From an uncultured Clostridia bacterium (GTDB taxonomy: Bacteria; Bacillota; Clostridia; TANB77; CAG-508), in NCBI GenBank assembly GCA_934149075.1, contig CAKPDR010000002.1:62001-126000 (forward strand): a stretch of 64,000 nt of DNA. Direction: 5' to 3'. Every line of letters begins with the position of its first letter. The first letter of the stretch is position 1. Made by a program: the position numbers and the translations under genes. This document shows, in pieces, positions 9,864 to 19,432 of the stretch. The notes under the pieces were generated by a model. That model was given only the letters and a program-made list of their open reading frames with translations. It searched no databases and had not been told where the DNA came from.

Positions 9864-10289
9864 TTATCTAACAAGTTTCTCTATCGAATTGTATTCATCT
9901 CCACTTATTTGATATATACCATTATATGGTTGTTCAATATAATAACTATTGTTTTTCTTATATACGAATATTGTAGATACTCCAGCTTCTATAAAGTGAA
10001 AATCAACTTTTATTTCATCATCAATATTTACAGGTGCATCTTGTATGCTTTCGTTTTTAGTAACTCTTTTTGTACCATTTAAAACATATAGTATATCTTT
10101 CATTTCTTCTCTGTCATTAATACTAATATCTTTTTCATTTTGATTTAATGAAATACTTTCTAATTTTTCAAGTTGAGGTAAATTTAGTGTATAAGTTCTT
10201 CTATCTCTAAAATGATAAAAAACTCCTATCACTAACACCACTAATACAATTATACCTAATACTGCAAATAATACATTTTTATTTTTCAT
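9864..10289 (-). CDS. Membrane-anchored protein, DUF5301-like
   Basis: About 141 residues. The ATG at 10289 is preferred because GGAGG lies 8 nt before it, while the upstream ATGs are too close. One membrane segment near the N-terminus (about 5-22) is followed by RTYTLNLPQLEKLESI and a small extracytoplasmic domain that resembles DUF5301 proteins of Clostridia. Function unknown. It is preceded by a 41-bp repeat element and the VanZ-like gene. Confidence 0.7.
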   Translation of the reverse strand: MKNKNVLFAVLGIIVLVVLVIGVFYHFRDRRTYTLNLPQLEKLESISLNQNEKDISINDREEMKDILYVLNGTKRVTKNESIQDAPVNIDDEIKVDFHFIEAGVSTIFVYKKNNSYYIEQPYNGIYQISGDEYNSIEKLVR

Positions 10290-10312
10290 ACCCATTCCTC
10301 CAATCATTTTAG

Positions 10313-10353
10313 CAAATTACTATTTTTCTAACTAATTACTAAATTGTAATTTG
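10313..10353 (-). repeat. 41-bp inverted-repeat element, copy 1
   Basis: Ends CAAATTAC and GTAATTTG are inverted; the interior is nearly identical to the other copies. It begins 3 nt after the stop of the VanZ-like gene and precedes the RBS of the next gene. Other full copies: 10924, 26785, 27085, 27775. Confidence 0.85.
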
Positions 10354-10356
10354 TAA

Positions 10357-10902
10357 TTATTTTTTTACCAATTTATTTTTGAAGAAACTCATAACAAATA
10401 GTCCTAGTAAAAATCCAATAAGTGTTCCTAAAGTATTCATAATAACATCATCTAATTGTGCAAATCTCCCAATAAAAGTTTGTAAAAATTCGATGCTTAT
10501 AGAAAATATTCCACCAAGTATTATTCCATTCCACCAATGTTTATGAATATTTTTAAATATAAATATTGGTAAAAATCCAAACGGTATAAATAAAAGTATA
10601 TTCAATATAGTTGCAACGTTAAAACCCTCTTCAAATAATTTAAAACTGATATAACTATCAAATAGAGATGTTATACCAAAATTACCAGTTAAAATACCAG
10701 TTATTTTTAATATACATAGAATTATTAGAATCCATAAATACTGACATATTAAATTTGATATTTTAAAATTTATTTTTTTCTTTTGAATAAATTTTATTAA
10801 TAATTCAATACATATTACACCTAAAAATATAAATCCTGACAAAGGAATAGTATTTCTTAATGTCCATATACCACTCCACATTTCCATTATGAAATAATCC
10901 AT
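10357..10902 (-). CDS. VanZ-like membrane protein
   Basis: 181 residues with four to five hydrophobic segments. The family core is clear: NILLFIPFGFLPI (about 105-117), IEFLQTFIGRFAQLDDVIMN and NTLGTLIGFLLGL towards the C-terminus. VanZ-like proteins give low-level teicoplanin or lipoglycopeptide resistance in some hosts; the molecular action is not settled. It lies between two copies of the 41-bp element and downstream of an ABC transporter and two-component system. Confidence 0.88.
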   Translation of the reverse strand: MDYFIMEMWSGIWTLRNTIPLSGFIFLGVICIELLIKFIQKKKINFKISNLICQYLWILIILCILKITGILTGNFGITSLFDSYISFKLFEEGFNVATILNILLFIPFGFLPIFIFKNIHKHWWNGIILGGIFSISIEFLQTFIGRFAQLDDVIMNTLGTLIGFLLGLFVMSFFKNKLVKK

Positions 10903-10923
10903 TATAATATATTACCTCACTTT

Positions 10924-10964
10924 CAAATTACTATTTTTCTAACTAATTACTAAATTGTAATTTG
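10924..10964 (-). repeat. 41-bp inverted-repeat element, copy 2
   Basis: Same sequence as copy 1, CAAATTAC to GTAATTTG. It lies between the histidine kinase stop (10988) and the VanZ-like gene start. Confidence 0.85.
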
Positions 10965-10987
10965 TTGCTTTAATAATATAATTTATG

Positions 10988-11872
10988 TCAAAATAACAAT
11001 TCAATATATAATTCATTTTTTAGGTATTTAGCTGTAATCATTCCTCCATTTAATTCAACCAATTGTTTTGCTATTGCAAGTCCTAATCCAGAATATTTTT
11101 TCATATTTTCTAAAGTATAATATCTGTCAAAAATTCTTTTTACAGTCGTTACATCTAATTTGCTGGCTTTGTTTGAAAAAGATATTTTTCCATTTTCACT
11201 TAATACAATATTGCAATTACTATCACTATATTTAATAATATTTGATATTAAATTTTCAAAAATTCTAATTACCATATCTTTATCTATATTTCTATATATC
11301 TTTTTTTCACATATATTAATATTTGGAACTATATTTTTTATTTTAAATGAATTATAATAACTTGCTATTGTTTCTTCTAAAATATTATTTATGCAACAGT
11401 TTTCTTTATTTATTTTTCTCTCTGTGTCTATCCCTATTGATAAATCTCTTAACTGCTCTGTAAGAGATGTCAATTCTTTTGCTTTATTTTTTATAATTTC
11501 TACACATTCTTTTTGTTTTTCACTTAGGATTTCTTCTTCAAGCGTTTCAACATAACAATTGATTGCTGTAAGTGGTGTTCTTAAATCATGTGAAATGTCA
11601 GTCATTAATCTTTTTAACTTTTGATTTCCATTTTCATATTGTAATTTTTGATTTCGTAATTCCTTAAATTCTTTATTTAGACTATTTGTTAATTTTTTTA
11701 TATCTTTATCATTTGAAGTTATTGTAATAACATTATTAGTATCAGAATTTAATATATATTTATATATGCTTTCAATTTCTTTGATTGATTTTTTCATAAC
11801 ATATATTTTTATCACACTTCCTACACAAATACAAAATAATACTACTGTAATCATTAATAAACTAATACTCAC
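10988..11872 (-). CDS. Sensor histidine kinase
   Basis: 294 residues. One membrane segment at the N-terminus (about 4-24), a short linker, dimerisation H-box ISHDLRTPLTA with phospho-acceptor His near residue 94, N-box region around ENLISNIIKYSD, and G-box GLGLAIAKQL. It lacks a large outer sensor domain, as in kinases that sense through a partner transporter. The gene follows the ABC permease by 9 nt. Likely partner: the response regulator at 13740-14399, first gene of this unit. Confidence 0.9.
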   Translation of the reverse strand: MSISLLMITVVLFCICVGSVIKIYVMKKSIKEIESIYKYILNSDTNNVITITSNDKDIKKLTNSLNKEFKELRNQKLQYENGNQKLKRLMTDISHDLRTPLTAINCYVETLEEEILSEKQKECVEIIKNKAKELTSLTEQLRDLSIGIDTERKINKENCCINNILEETIASYYNSFKIKNIVPNINICEKKIYRNIDKDMVIRIFENLISNIIKYSDSNCNIVLSENGKISFSNKASKLDVTTVKRIFDRYYTLENMKKYSGLGLAIAKQLVELNGGMITAKYLKNELYIELLF

Positions 11873-11881
11873 TTTTTTCTC

Positions 11882-12748
11882 CTACTTTAATTCTTTTTTT
11901 GAGAACAAGTATAAACCACCCATATTAATGACACTAATTACTATAAGAGAATATATTGGCATTTGATATAACTTTTTTATATCTTCTTCAATTTCTTCTT
12001 TTGTGTATAGTTGTTCTCTTATTTCATTAGAATCTGTTAATTTTGAATTGTTTATTAGACTGGCTTGTCCTTGTGGTAATAATAGATATATTGTTTTAGC
12101 AAAATTTACTATATCATCTCCTGGATAATTAGGATTTAGCTCTTTACTTACAATAGTTCGGACACCATTATCCCAACTTGAACTTGTTATGTATTTAGGT
12201 TGATTTGCAGTTTCTCCTATAAGCATTTCTGCAACAAACATAATAATAAATATAACTACACTCATAACTACAGATATTGTTATCTCTGAACAAATCATTG
12301 ATATTAAGTTAAAAATAGAACAATATATAATGATAATTAATACTGCATTTAATATAATAATTGATAATTGTGATATTGGCATTTGTAGTGGTTCATATAT
12401 TTTACTTCCAATTAAAAACATTATTGCAATATAAATAAGCTCACAAAATACTGATACTACTATACTAATTATTAATTTTGATATATATATTGAAATTCTA
12501 TTATGTCCAACTATTATTTTATTTCTAATAATTCCCTCTGAATGTTCTTTTCCGACAAATACACTCACAAACATTGCAATGAAAAGCCCAATATATATAA
12601 TATAATCATATAAAAATTTATCTAATGGTTCATCGTGTGATGTAGTCAATATTCTAATTCCTGCTACTAAAATTGTTGCAATAATAAACAACCAAAACAT
12701 AATTTCTTTTTTTAATCTAAAAAAACCTGCTCTTAATAATTTAATCAT
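11882..12748 (-). CDS. ABC-2 type transporter permease
   Basis: 288 residues from ATG 12748, which has GGAGGT 8 nt upstream and overlaps the ATPase stop by 8 nt (ATGATTAA). About six membrane segments with a loop of about 70 residues between the last two (about 185-255). This layout matches permeases of antimicrobial peptide or bacitracin exporters in TCS-linked operons. Substrate unknown. Confidence 0.85.
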   Translation of the reverse strand: MIKLLRAGFFRLKKEIMFWLFIIATILVAGIRILTTSHDEPLDKFLYDYIIYIGLFIAMFVSVFVGKEHSEGIIRNKIIVGHNRISIYISKLIISIVVSVFCELIYIAIMFLIGSKIYEPLQMPISQLSIIILNAVLIIIIYCSIFNLISMICSEITISVVMSVVIFIIMFVAEMLIGETANQPKYITSSSWDNGVRTIVSKELNPNYPGDDIVNFAKTIYLLLPQGQASLINNSKLTDSNEIREQLYTKEEIEEDIKKLYQMPIYSLIVISVINMGGLYLFSKKELK

Positions 12749-13656
12749 TATCTGCACCTCCAATCAAATTTAGATAATAGCTTTCTAATGTTTCCCCTTT
12801 TTCTTGAAGATCACTAACAATGCAATTTCTTTTTGAAAGTGCAGATACAATTTCTGTAACATTAACCTTTTCATATATATCAATTGTTTCTTCTGAAATA
12901 ATTTTATAAGGTATTTTTGTTTCTTCTAAATATTTAACACATTCCTTTATATTGTTTAATTTTAATTGTGTTCTTTTTTTCAAGTTCATTTCTAATTCTT
13001 TTTTACTAATTTCCTTTACAATTCTACCTCTATCCATAAAACCATAGCAAGTTGCAATTTTAGATAATTCATCCAAATAATGACTAGATATTAGAAATGT
13101 GATTCCATTTTCTTTATTTAATTTCAAAATCAATTCTCTTATTTCGATAATCCCTTCTGGATCTAGCCCATTTATAGGTTCATCTAAAAGAATAAAGTCT
13201 GGTTTTCCTACTAATGCAATTGCAATTCCTAAACGCTGTTTCATTCCTAAAGAAAAGTATTTTGCTTTTTTATTTTTTGTGTTGTCAAGTTTAACAATTT
13301 TTAATATTTCATATAGGCTTTCTTCATCTGGAATACCTACAATTTTATATTGTTCTTTTAAATTTTCCTCTGCTGTCATATTAAGACAAATTGAAGGGTT
13401 TTCTATAATTGCCCCCATTCTCCCTCTATTTCTGTGGATCTCTTTATTTTTATTTGAAATTCCATAAATTGAGTATGTTCCGAATAGTAGGCTTTTGCAA
13501 ATCACAAATTACCCTAATTAAAGTTGTTTTTCCTGCTCCATTTTTTCCTACAAGTCCATATATTGAACCTTTTTCAATTTGCATATTCAAGTTACTTATT
13601 GCTTTAAATCTTCCATATCTTTTTTCAAGATTATTGGTTTCTAATACATATTCCAT
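12741..13656 (-). CDS. ABC transporter ATP-binding protein, interrupted by a +1 CGGA site
   Basis: The gene reads in two frames. The first (from ATG 13656) has Walker A GKNGAGKTT and runs to QKPTI; the second has SLGMKQRLGIAIAL (signature), FILLDEPINGLDP (Walker B) and the switch His in ISSHYL. The join is at 13482, where the minus strand reads ACT-ATT-CGG-AAC. Removing the C gives PTIGTYSIYG, which restores the conserved glycine after the Q-loop region. Total length is 3n+1, so exactly one extra base. Either recoded (see findings), a pseudogene, or a sequence error. Exports a peptide or drug with the permease. Confidence 0.85.
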
Positions 13657-13679
13657 AAAATTATTCTCCTTTCTATTTC

Positions 13680-13737
13680 ATTGTAACAAGAAATAGTAAA
13701 GAAAACAGTTAAGAAAAAGTAAAGTTTTAGTAAAGTT
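13680..13737 (-). promoter_or_regulatory. Response-regulator operator and -10 of the ABC operon
   Basis: Minus strand carries CTTTACT, CTTTACT, CTTAACT, CTTTACT and CTTGTTA at 11-12 bp steps, then TACAAT (13680-13685) as -10, with no good -35. Direct repeats at helical spacing are typical OmpR-family sites, so the upstream regulator (13740) probably activates the transporter genes. Confidence 0.65.
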
Positions 13738-13739
13738 TT

Positions 13740-14399
13740 TTATTCTTTGATTTTAAATCCTATTCCCCATACAGCTTCAAGATATTCTACTTGTGTAATT
13801 TTTCTTATTTTCTTTCTTATATTGCTTATATGAACCTTTAAAGAACTTTCGTCGCAATTTTCTGAATCTATACTCATTAAATCTAATAATCTTGTTTTCG
13901 TAACTACTTTACTTGGATTTAATAATAACTCTTTCATTATTGTATATTCTGTTCTAGTTAATATGATTTTATTGGTTTGAATTTTCATAGTTTTATTATC
14001 TTCTAATAGTTCTATTTCTTTATATTTTAAATTTTTATTTTTGTTACTACTTATTCTTAATTGCACTTGTATTCTAGCTAAAAGTTCAATTTTTTCAAAA
14101 GGCTTTGTAATATAATCATTCGCACCTTCTAATAATACTTTAGCTTTATCAACAGAAGATGTTTTAGCACTAATGACTATTATAGGAAGAGTCTTATTTA
14201 CTTTCTTTACTATATCTTCTCCATTTATTCCAGGTAGCATTAAGTCTAAAAGTATTAGATCTATATTATCATTTTCTATTATGGAAATAGCTTCTGTACC
14301 AGAATAAGCACTTATTACAATGTAGTGTTCTTTTTTTAGAATGTCCTCAATAATTTTATGAATTGTATTGTCATCTTCTACCACTAATATTTTTTTCAT
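13740..14399 (-). CDS. OmpR-family response regulator
   Basis: 219 residues. Receiver domain 1-115 with acidic pocket EDD (8-10), phospho-acceptor in LILLDLMLPG (D52 approx.), and KPF near 102. C-terminal winged helix about 125-219 with TRTEYTIMKELL and VWGIGFKI. First gene of regulator-ATPase-permease-kinase. Likely controls the transporter through the repeats at 13686-13737 and may respond to cell-wall-active peptides. Confidence 0.93.
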   Translation of the reverse strand: MKKILVVEDDNTIHKIIEDILKKEHYIVISAYSGTEAISIIENDNIDLILLDLMLPGINGEDIVKKVNKTLPIIVISAKTSSVDKAKVLLEGANDYITKPFEKIELLARIQVQLRISSNKNKNLKYKEIELLEDNKTMKIQTNKIILTRTEYTIMKELLLNPSKVVTKTRLLDLMSIDSENCDESSLKVHISNIRKKIRKITQVEYLEAVWGIGFKIKE

Positions 14400-14489
14400 T
14401 TATTTCTCCTAAATTATTTATTTGTATCATACTTATACTCAGCGATAACTTACTATTTGCATTTGTAATTATTCTCATAAAATATATAC

Positions 14490-14789
14490 TTATCTATATG
14501 TTTCTATAAGTGATTCTTCGCATAATGTTTCAAAATCCAAATCTAATTTATTTGAAATCAGCTCTTCTGAATAATCTTTTGCTACACCACAAATAAAGGC
14601 TAAATCAAATGGCTTTTCAGTGTTTAAATAAGTATTTTCAACTAGATTAATTAGGTATCTCATCTTTAAATCATCATCAACTATTTCCTGTGGTAAATTT
14701 TCTTCATTTACTAAAATATCATATATATATGAATATCTTAATTCATCTTTATTTTCATTTACAATTTTTCTAATTCTCGCTAAATTCAT
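14490..14789 (-). CDS. Hypothetical small protein
   Basis: 99 residues, soluble, acidic; opening MNLARIRKIVNENKDELRY. RBS GAGAGGAAAAACT upstream. No domain recognised. It lies between the two-component system and a small membrane protein; no clear operon link. Confidence 0.6.
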   Translation of the reverse strand: MNLARIRKIVNENKDELRYSYIYDILVNEENLPQEIVDDDLKMRYLINLVENTYLNTEKPFDLAFICGVAKDYSEELISNKLDLDFETLCEESLIETYR

Positions 14790-14833
14790 AGTTTTTCCTC
14801 TCTTTCTTTAATATTATAAAAACTATTTTCTTT

Positions 14834-15097
14834 TTATTGCAGATTATATTTTTCTTTACAACATTGCCTAATAATTTCATCTTTTTCTTCTTCAGTTAGC
14901 TCTCTTTTTTGTTCATCAATTTTAAATTTAATTCTATCTACTACTGCTTCCATTGCATTATCAAGCTTTTTAGTTGAAAATACTTTTTGATTTAATTTTA
15001 TAGACTTCTCTATTTTTTCTTCTCTACTTACGAAAAAATAAACAGCAATTGCAAGTCCAAATATAGTTCCCAGTATAAACCAATAATATTGTTCCAT
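14834..15097 (-). CDS. Small membrane-anchored protein
   Basis: 87 residues. One N-terminal membrane segment (about 5-22) then a basic and acidic cytoplasmic tail with helix-forming EEKDEIIRQCCKEKY near the end. RBS AAAGGAGAGA. Function unknown. Confidence 0.65.
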   Translation of the reverse strand: MEQYYWFILGTIFGLAIAVYFFVSREEKIEKSIKLNQKVFSTKKLDNAMEAVVDRIKFKIDEQKRELTEEEKDEIIRQCCKEKYNLQ

Positions 15098-15181
15098 TAT
15101 TCTCTCCTTTTGATGTTTTCTTACAGAATTATAACATATTTGACTAATTTAGACAACCTACCTATAAAGTTATTCATACAC

Positions 15182-15221
15182 AAAAATAGAGATATACTAT
15201 TGCTAATACACCTCTATTTTT
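15182..15221 (-). terminator. Bidirectional terminator at the end of the long unknown operon
   Basis: AAAAATAGAG and CTCTATTTTT make a 10-bp stem with T or A runs on both sides. It follows the gene ending at 15223 and would end the operon that starts at promoter block 2. Confidence 0.75.
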
Positions 15222-15222
15222 A

Positions 15223-15720
15223 TTATTTCTCATCATTAACCATATTTACAATAAAAAAGGTTATAATTTTTAATGTTAGATTAACACATTCTTGTTTATT
15301 AATTCCAGTTCCAAATTTTATAAGCATTTTATTTATTAAGATATGTGAAATTTTAGCATATTCTTTTGATGTCATTTCTTTATCTTCTACTTTTATATCT
15401 AGTATTTCTAATGTTTTTTTTGTTTCATCAGATAGTGATTCATATACATTTATTTTAATGTCAGGATAGTCTTCATCACTCCTAATTATATCTATCCCTT
15501 TAAAATAAATATCGTGAAATTGATCAAAATCTTTTATTGCTGACAATACTTGTTCATCAGTTAATGGTAATTCAGAAATTCTTTCTGTCATTCTTTTCAT
15601 AATAGTAATAACAGAACTGGCATATTCTGGTTTTAAATCCTCTTCATTAATTTCAAGCTTATCCAAAATATATTTTTCTCTTTCGTTCAGCGTTTGATAA
15701 ATATTAATAGTTCTATTCAT
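15223..15720 (-). CDS. Hypothetical protein
   Basis: 165 residues. Two similar segments, NIYQTLNEREKYILDKLEI and NVYESLSDETKKTLEILDI, suggest an internal duplication. No membrane segment apart from a hydrophobic stretch near the C-terminus (ITFFIVNMV). Family not recognised. Last gene before the terminator at 15182. Confidence 0.65.
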   Translation of the reverse strand: MNRTINIYQTLNEREKYILDKLEINEEDLKPEYASSVITIMKRMTERISELPLTDEQVLSAIKDFDQFHDIYFKGIDIIRSDEDYPDIKINVYESLSDETKKTLEILDIKVEDKEMTSKEYAKISHILINKMLIKFGTGINKQECVNLTLKIITFFIVNMVNDEK

Positions 15721-15791
15721 TAAAACACCTCACTTCTGCGAATATTATACCATATTTTGGAAGAAAAATAAATAGATTTACATAAATTAGG

Positions 15792-16352
15792 CTAAATTCT
15801 ATCACAGATTACACATAATCTTAATTTTTTTTGACCTTTTACACAAGTAATTAATGTTAGTTTATCAGTTGTAGACGGCTCTAATACAGAAAAATCAGTT
15901 TCTTCAATTTCTTTTATTTCACTTACTTTATATATGTATTCGCCAAATGCGTGATGATATATAACCTGATCTCCTTCTTCTAATTCATTTAGTCTTTTAA
16001 AAAAGCCAATATCTTCTCCGTTTTTATTTGTTCCAGAGTTATGACCTGCTAAACATACATTTCCATTATATATCGGTGTATCTTCAAAATGACCTACTGC
16101 AGTAGATAATGCATCTAATTCAATTGTTTCTTTAATAGGTGCATTTAATTCGATTTTTTGACATTCTATTGTTCCTAAATCTTTAATTTCATATTTCTTA
16201 GTTTCTTCATTATTATCAGCATTTTGACTTGTTTCAGAATCACTACTTGTTTTTATTCCATTTTCTTTATTATGATTTGAAATTAAAACTATTCCTAACA
16301 TTAAAACTGCTAATATACTTAAAATAATAATTATTTTATTCTTCTTGTTCAT
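15792..16352 (-). CDS. Sortase (class D-like)
   Basis: 186 residues from ATG 16352, chosen for AAGGAG ten bases upstream; it overlaps the previous stop by 17 nt. One N-terminal membrane segment. Catalytic residues: His in CLAGHN (about 116), Cys in LTLITC (about 170), Arg in KLRLCV. Sortases cut LPxTG-like motifs and join the protein to the wall or to another subunit. The only visible candidate substrate in the element is the adhesin that ends in LPRTGE. Linkage in a conjugative element suggests building of a mating surface structure. Confidence 0.9.
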   Translation of the reverse strand: MNKKNKIIIILSILAVLMLGIVLISNHNKENGIKTSSDSETSQNADNNEETKKYEIKDLGTIECQKIELNAPIKETIELDALSTAVGHFEDTPIYNGNVCLAGHNSGTNKNGEDIGFFKRLNELEEGDQVIYHHAFGEYIYKVSEIKEIEETDFSVLEPSTTDKLTLITCVKGQKKLRLCVICDRI

Positions 16353-17253
16353 TTTCTTCTTTCTCCTTTTTATCAAATTTTTCAAATTCAACAAAATTTT
16401 CTAATTCAAAATTTCTTATATTTTTAGCCATTTCGCTTAAAGCTTTATTTTCGTATTCTTTTGAATAATATCCAACATCACATCTTGCTATTTCATTTAC
16501 TCCTTCAGTATCAAATACAAGTATCTCTCCATTTAATGGCAAAAGATTCATTTTTATATCATAAGTTTTTGCCTTTGCAACTATATGACCATAAGAATAT
16601 TCTATTTCTTTTACATTTTTTAGTTCTTCAGCTTTTTCTGGTATATTATCTTCATCTAAATATATATGTATATCTCTATGTCTAAGCATAAGTTCTTTAA
16701 TTTTGCCAACATCAACTCTTTCTAACGCTTGTTTTCTTAAATATTCATATTGATTATAGACAACATCTGGATCAGGAAATTTAGTTGCAAATTCATATCC
16801 TTTATTCCATAAGAAATATATTAATTCTTTTAAATTGTTATCTTTGACATATTTTAGATATTTTTCATTATTTAATACATTTATAATGTCATAGTTATTT
16901 GTTCTTTTTTGAAACGCTTTTATTCCTTCTTTGACTGCTTTATATGAAATTTCTGTTTTTAATATAAAGTCTTCAAAAACATCTGGAATAATGTTAGAAT
17001 CGAAATATTTACTATTCAATGTTCTTAAGCTAAATCTGCTACCTTTTTCAAAATGTTCGTTATATAAAACATATTCTTTTCTATTTTTTTCTTGTTTCGT
17101 ATAGCAATCATATTTAATTCCTTCTTTTGTTATAACTGTGAAATTCCCCATAGTTTCTTCATAAGATTTTATACAATCGCTTCTTTGTAATTTTTCTCTT
17201 AATAACATCATTATTTCGTCTGATAAACTATTAACTATTAAAGCTTTATCCAT
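16336..17253 (-). CDS. Hypothetical protein
   Basis: 305 residues, soluble, with a charged C-terminal tail rich in Glu and Lys. Overlaps both neighbours (sortase start, and 8 nt with the upstream gene). Family not recognised; the style resembles the polyvalent or LPD-type unknown proteins of Clostridial conjugative elements. Confidence 0.7.
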   Translation of the reverse strand: MDKALIVNSLSDEIMMLLREKLQRSDCIKSYEETMGNFTVITKEGIKYDCYTKQEKNRKEYVLYNEHFEKGSRFSLRTLNSKYFDSNIIPDVFEDFILKTEISYKAVKEGIKAFQKRTNNYDIINVLNNEKYLKYVKDNNLKELIYFLWNKGYEFATKFPDPDVVYNQYEYLRKQALERVDVGKIKELMLRHRDIHIYLDEDNIPEKAEELKNVKEIEYSYGHIVAKAKTYDIKMNLLPLNGEILVFDTEGVNEIARCDVGYYSKEYENKALSEMAKNIRNFELENFVEFEKFDKKEKEENEQEE

Positions 17254-18067
17254 TTTCTATCTCTCCATTTTCTAATTGTATTTCATTGATTCTTTTATCT
17301 AAAGTATTTATCAAATCGTCTATATTTTCCCTATTCACATTTACTGTATATCCATCAAGGTATTTATCTACAAACCCAGTAGTATATAATTCTTCGCTTA
17401 GTAAATTATACACTAAATCCTTATCTTCAACAGAATCATATTTATTGTTATAATAGTCATTAATTAAATCTTTTGTATTAGTTTTCAGCCATCTTTCAGG
17501 AGTATATGTCCTATAATCGCAAATATAATTTTTAAACTCTTTTAATATTCTTAATCTGCTTTCATCACTTATATCCAAATCGTCTTGAAAGTAATGAGGA
17601 CAATACTCTAAATAAAAAACCATATCAATTTCTTTTTTATCAAAATCAACTTGTAAATCACTAACTCTTTCATCAAAATCTATTCTTTTTACGATTTCAG
17701 GAAAATTTTTAACTAGAAAATCATTATTTGTATATTCATCAACATTAAATATTCTATTGTTTTCAGAACAATCAGTAATACAATCATACACTATTTTATC
17801 TGCATAATATCTAATTGCTTCATCTTTATCCATTTCAACAATATGTGTTTTATTTACAACGTTTATATACTCATTTGCGTCAATTCTATTTTCTATAATC
17901 TTTGTTTCAATTTCTTTTTTTATTATATTAGTCATTTCAGTAATTATCTTTTTTGTTTTTTCATCTTCTATTTTGCTACTTAATAAGGTTTTATAAATCA
18001 CATCAAGACTTTCTATATCCTTAAGAGCCTGTTCATTATTCTTTCCTTTGTCAGCTTTCTGGTTCAT
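17246..18067 (-). CDS. Hypothetical protein
   Basis: 273 residues, acidic, no membrane segment. Overlaps the next gene by 8 nt and the previous one by 17 nt, so it is firmly within the operon. Contains RTYTPERWLKTNTKDLINDYYN near the middle. Not recognised. Confidence 0.7.
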   Translation of the reverse strand: MNQKADKGKNNEQALKDIESLDVIYKTLLSSKIEDEKTKKIITEMTNIIKKEIETKIIENRIDANEYINVVNKTHIVEMDKDEAIRYYADKIVYDCITDCSENNRIFNVDEYTNNDFLVKNFPEIVKRIDFDERVSDLQVDFDKKEIDMVFYLEYCPHYFQDDLDISDESRLRILKEFKNYICDYRTYTPERWLKTNTKDLINDYYNNKYDSVEDKDLVYNLLSEELYTTGFVDKYLDGYTVNVNRENIDDLINTLDKRINEIQLENGEIENG

Positions 18068-18584
18068 CTAGTTCCTCCTCTTGTATTAGATTTTCTTCAA
18101 TATGGAAGTATTTTTCATTTACCTTATCTCTAAAATATAATGGTTCTCTGTCAATATATCTTTGTACTTCAACAGATACACATTCAGTTGTTTCAAATAT
18201 TTCTTTAGCTTTTTTTATTGCTTGTCCTAGATCTTTTATATCATCTTCTTTTATTTGACCAAAACCATCATTTCTATCAGCATTGTTTTCCCATAATTCA
18301 ATTATATATGTTTTGCTTTTTTCATTATACCAAGCCTCATATTTTTCCCATTCTTCTGGCTTATAAATAACATCACTTAAAAATATAATTCCATATTTTT
18401 CTTCTAATTCTTTTTTCTGTTTTAACCATTCATCTGTAGAATAATCAAGCATACTATTTAATTCTTTGTTATATTTATCATAATTACTTTTAGGACATAC
18501 TTCATCTAAATATTTTTCAATGGCGTCATATTTTTCTGGTCCAATTATTTTTCTTGCTTCTTCAAAATCTTGCATTATACTCAT
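18051..18584 (-). CDS. Hypothetical protein
   Basis: 177 residues, acidic, soluble. The middle (about 90-150) has KTYIIELWENNADRNDG, resembling small LPD-like accessory domains in ICE proteins, but I cannot name it. Overlaps the upstream gene by 4 nt (ATGA). Confidence 0.65.
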   Translation of the reverse strand: MSIMQDFEEARKIIGPEKYDAIEKYLDEVCPKSNYDKYNKELNSMLDYSTDEWLKQKKELEEKYGIIFLSDVIYKPEEWEKYEAWYNEKSKTYIIELWENNADRNDGFGQIKEDDIKDLGQAIKKAKEIFETTECVSVEVQRYIDREPLYFRDKVNEKYFHIEENLIQEEELDEPES

Positions 18585-18931
18585 TGAACAATTTCCTCAC
18601 TTTCAGTTTCGGATTTGCTAACTGCAACAGCTTTTTCATATAAGTTATAAAATTTGTCCTGTTTAACAAATGTTTCAACTAAATTTTCAAATTCTTCTTT
18701 GCTTATAGCTTTTTGAATAAAAGCTTTCCTATATCCCATATATTCTTCCATAAGTGGATTAAATACAACACTATTACATTCTTCTAATGTTTTTTCATCT
18801 GATAAATATGGATTATTCAAATCTTCTCTATATTTATTTAAAAGTTCTACCATATCTTTAAGTTTAACATCTATTATATCTCTACCTTCAACTTCTTTTT
18901 TTATATTTTCAATTGTTAATTCATCACTCAT
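18581..18931 (-). CDS. Hypothetical small acidic protein
   Basis: 116 residues, mostly helical by composition, with no membrane segment. It overlaps its neighbours by 4 nt and 8 nt. RBS GGAGGATTG upstream. Not recognised. Confidence 0.65.
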   Translation of the reverse strand: MSDELTIENIKKEVEGRDIIDVKLKDMVELLNKYREDLNNPYLSDEKTLEECNSVVFNPLMEEYMGYRKAFIQKAISKEEFENLVETFVKQDKFYNLYEKAVAVSKSETESEEIVQ

Positions 18932-19421
18932 ACAAATTCAATCCTCCCAATTTTCTACTCTTATTAATATTTGAATATAGTTCTAATCCTTTGTTTTCTA
19001 ATATTGCTTTACTTAATTCCTTTAGTTTACTACCTTTTATCGCAAAATTAGTAGAACTTAATATACGAACTATATCTGCTTTCTTCCATTCTTCATTAAA
19101 TATATCAAATTCATATAAGCAATTTTCTACCTTTCCAATGATTTCTTTTTCTTTTGGATTATTAACATTAAGAAAGTATAAATTGCCATCTGTATCTATT
19201 TCTAATAATTTACTATTCATTCTCACTAAGTTATCATTTTTTAATTTTATGCCATAATCATATCTAATTCTGCTTATGTCAAATGTTTCTGATAGATTCA
19301 ATCTTTTGTTTTTGTTTTCAATAATATTTCCAGATAACTCTTGTTTTTCTAATTCTATATCATTTATTTTAGATTTTATCCTATCAATATTTTTTATAAT
19401 TATATCAAATAGTTTATTCAA
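18924..19421 (-). CDS. Hypothetical protein
   Basis: 165 residues. The first about 45 residues look like a coiled coil (IIKNIDRIKSKINDIELEKQE). The rest is an unknown small domain. Follows the 298-residue gene by 11 nt. RBS AGGAGGAATTATTTT. Confidence 0.65.
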   Translation of the reverse strand: MNKLFDIIIKNIDRIKSKINDIELEKQELSGNIIENKNKRLNLSETFDISRIRYDYGIKLKNDNLVRMNSKLLEIDTDGNLYFLNVNNPKEKEIIGKVENCLYEFDIFNEEWKKADIVRILSSTNFAIKGSKLKELSKAILENKGLELYSNINKSRKLGGLNLYE

Positions 19422-19432
19422 AATAATTCCTC

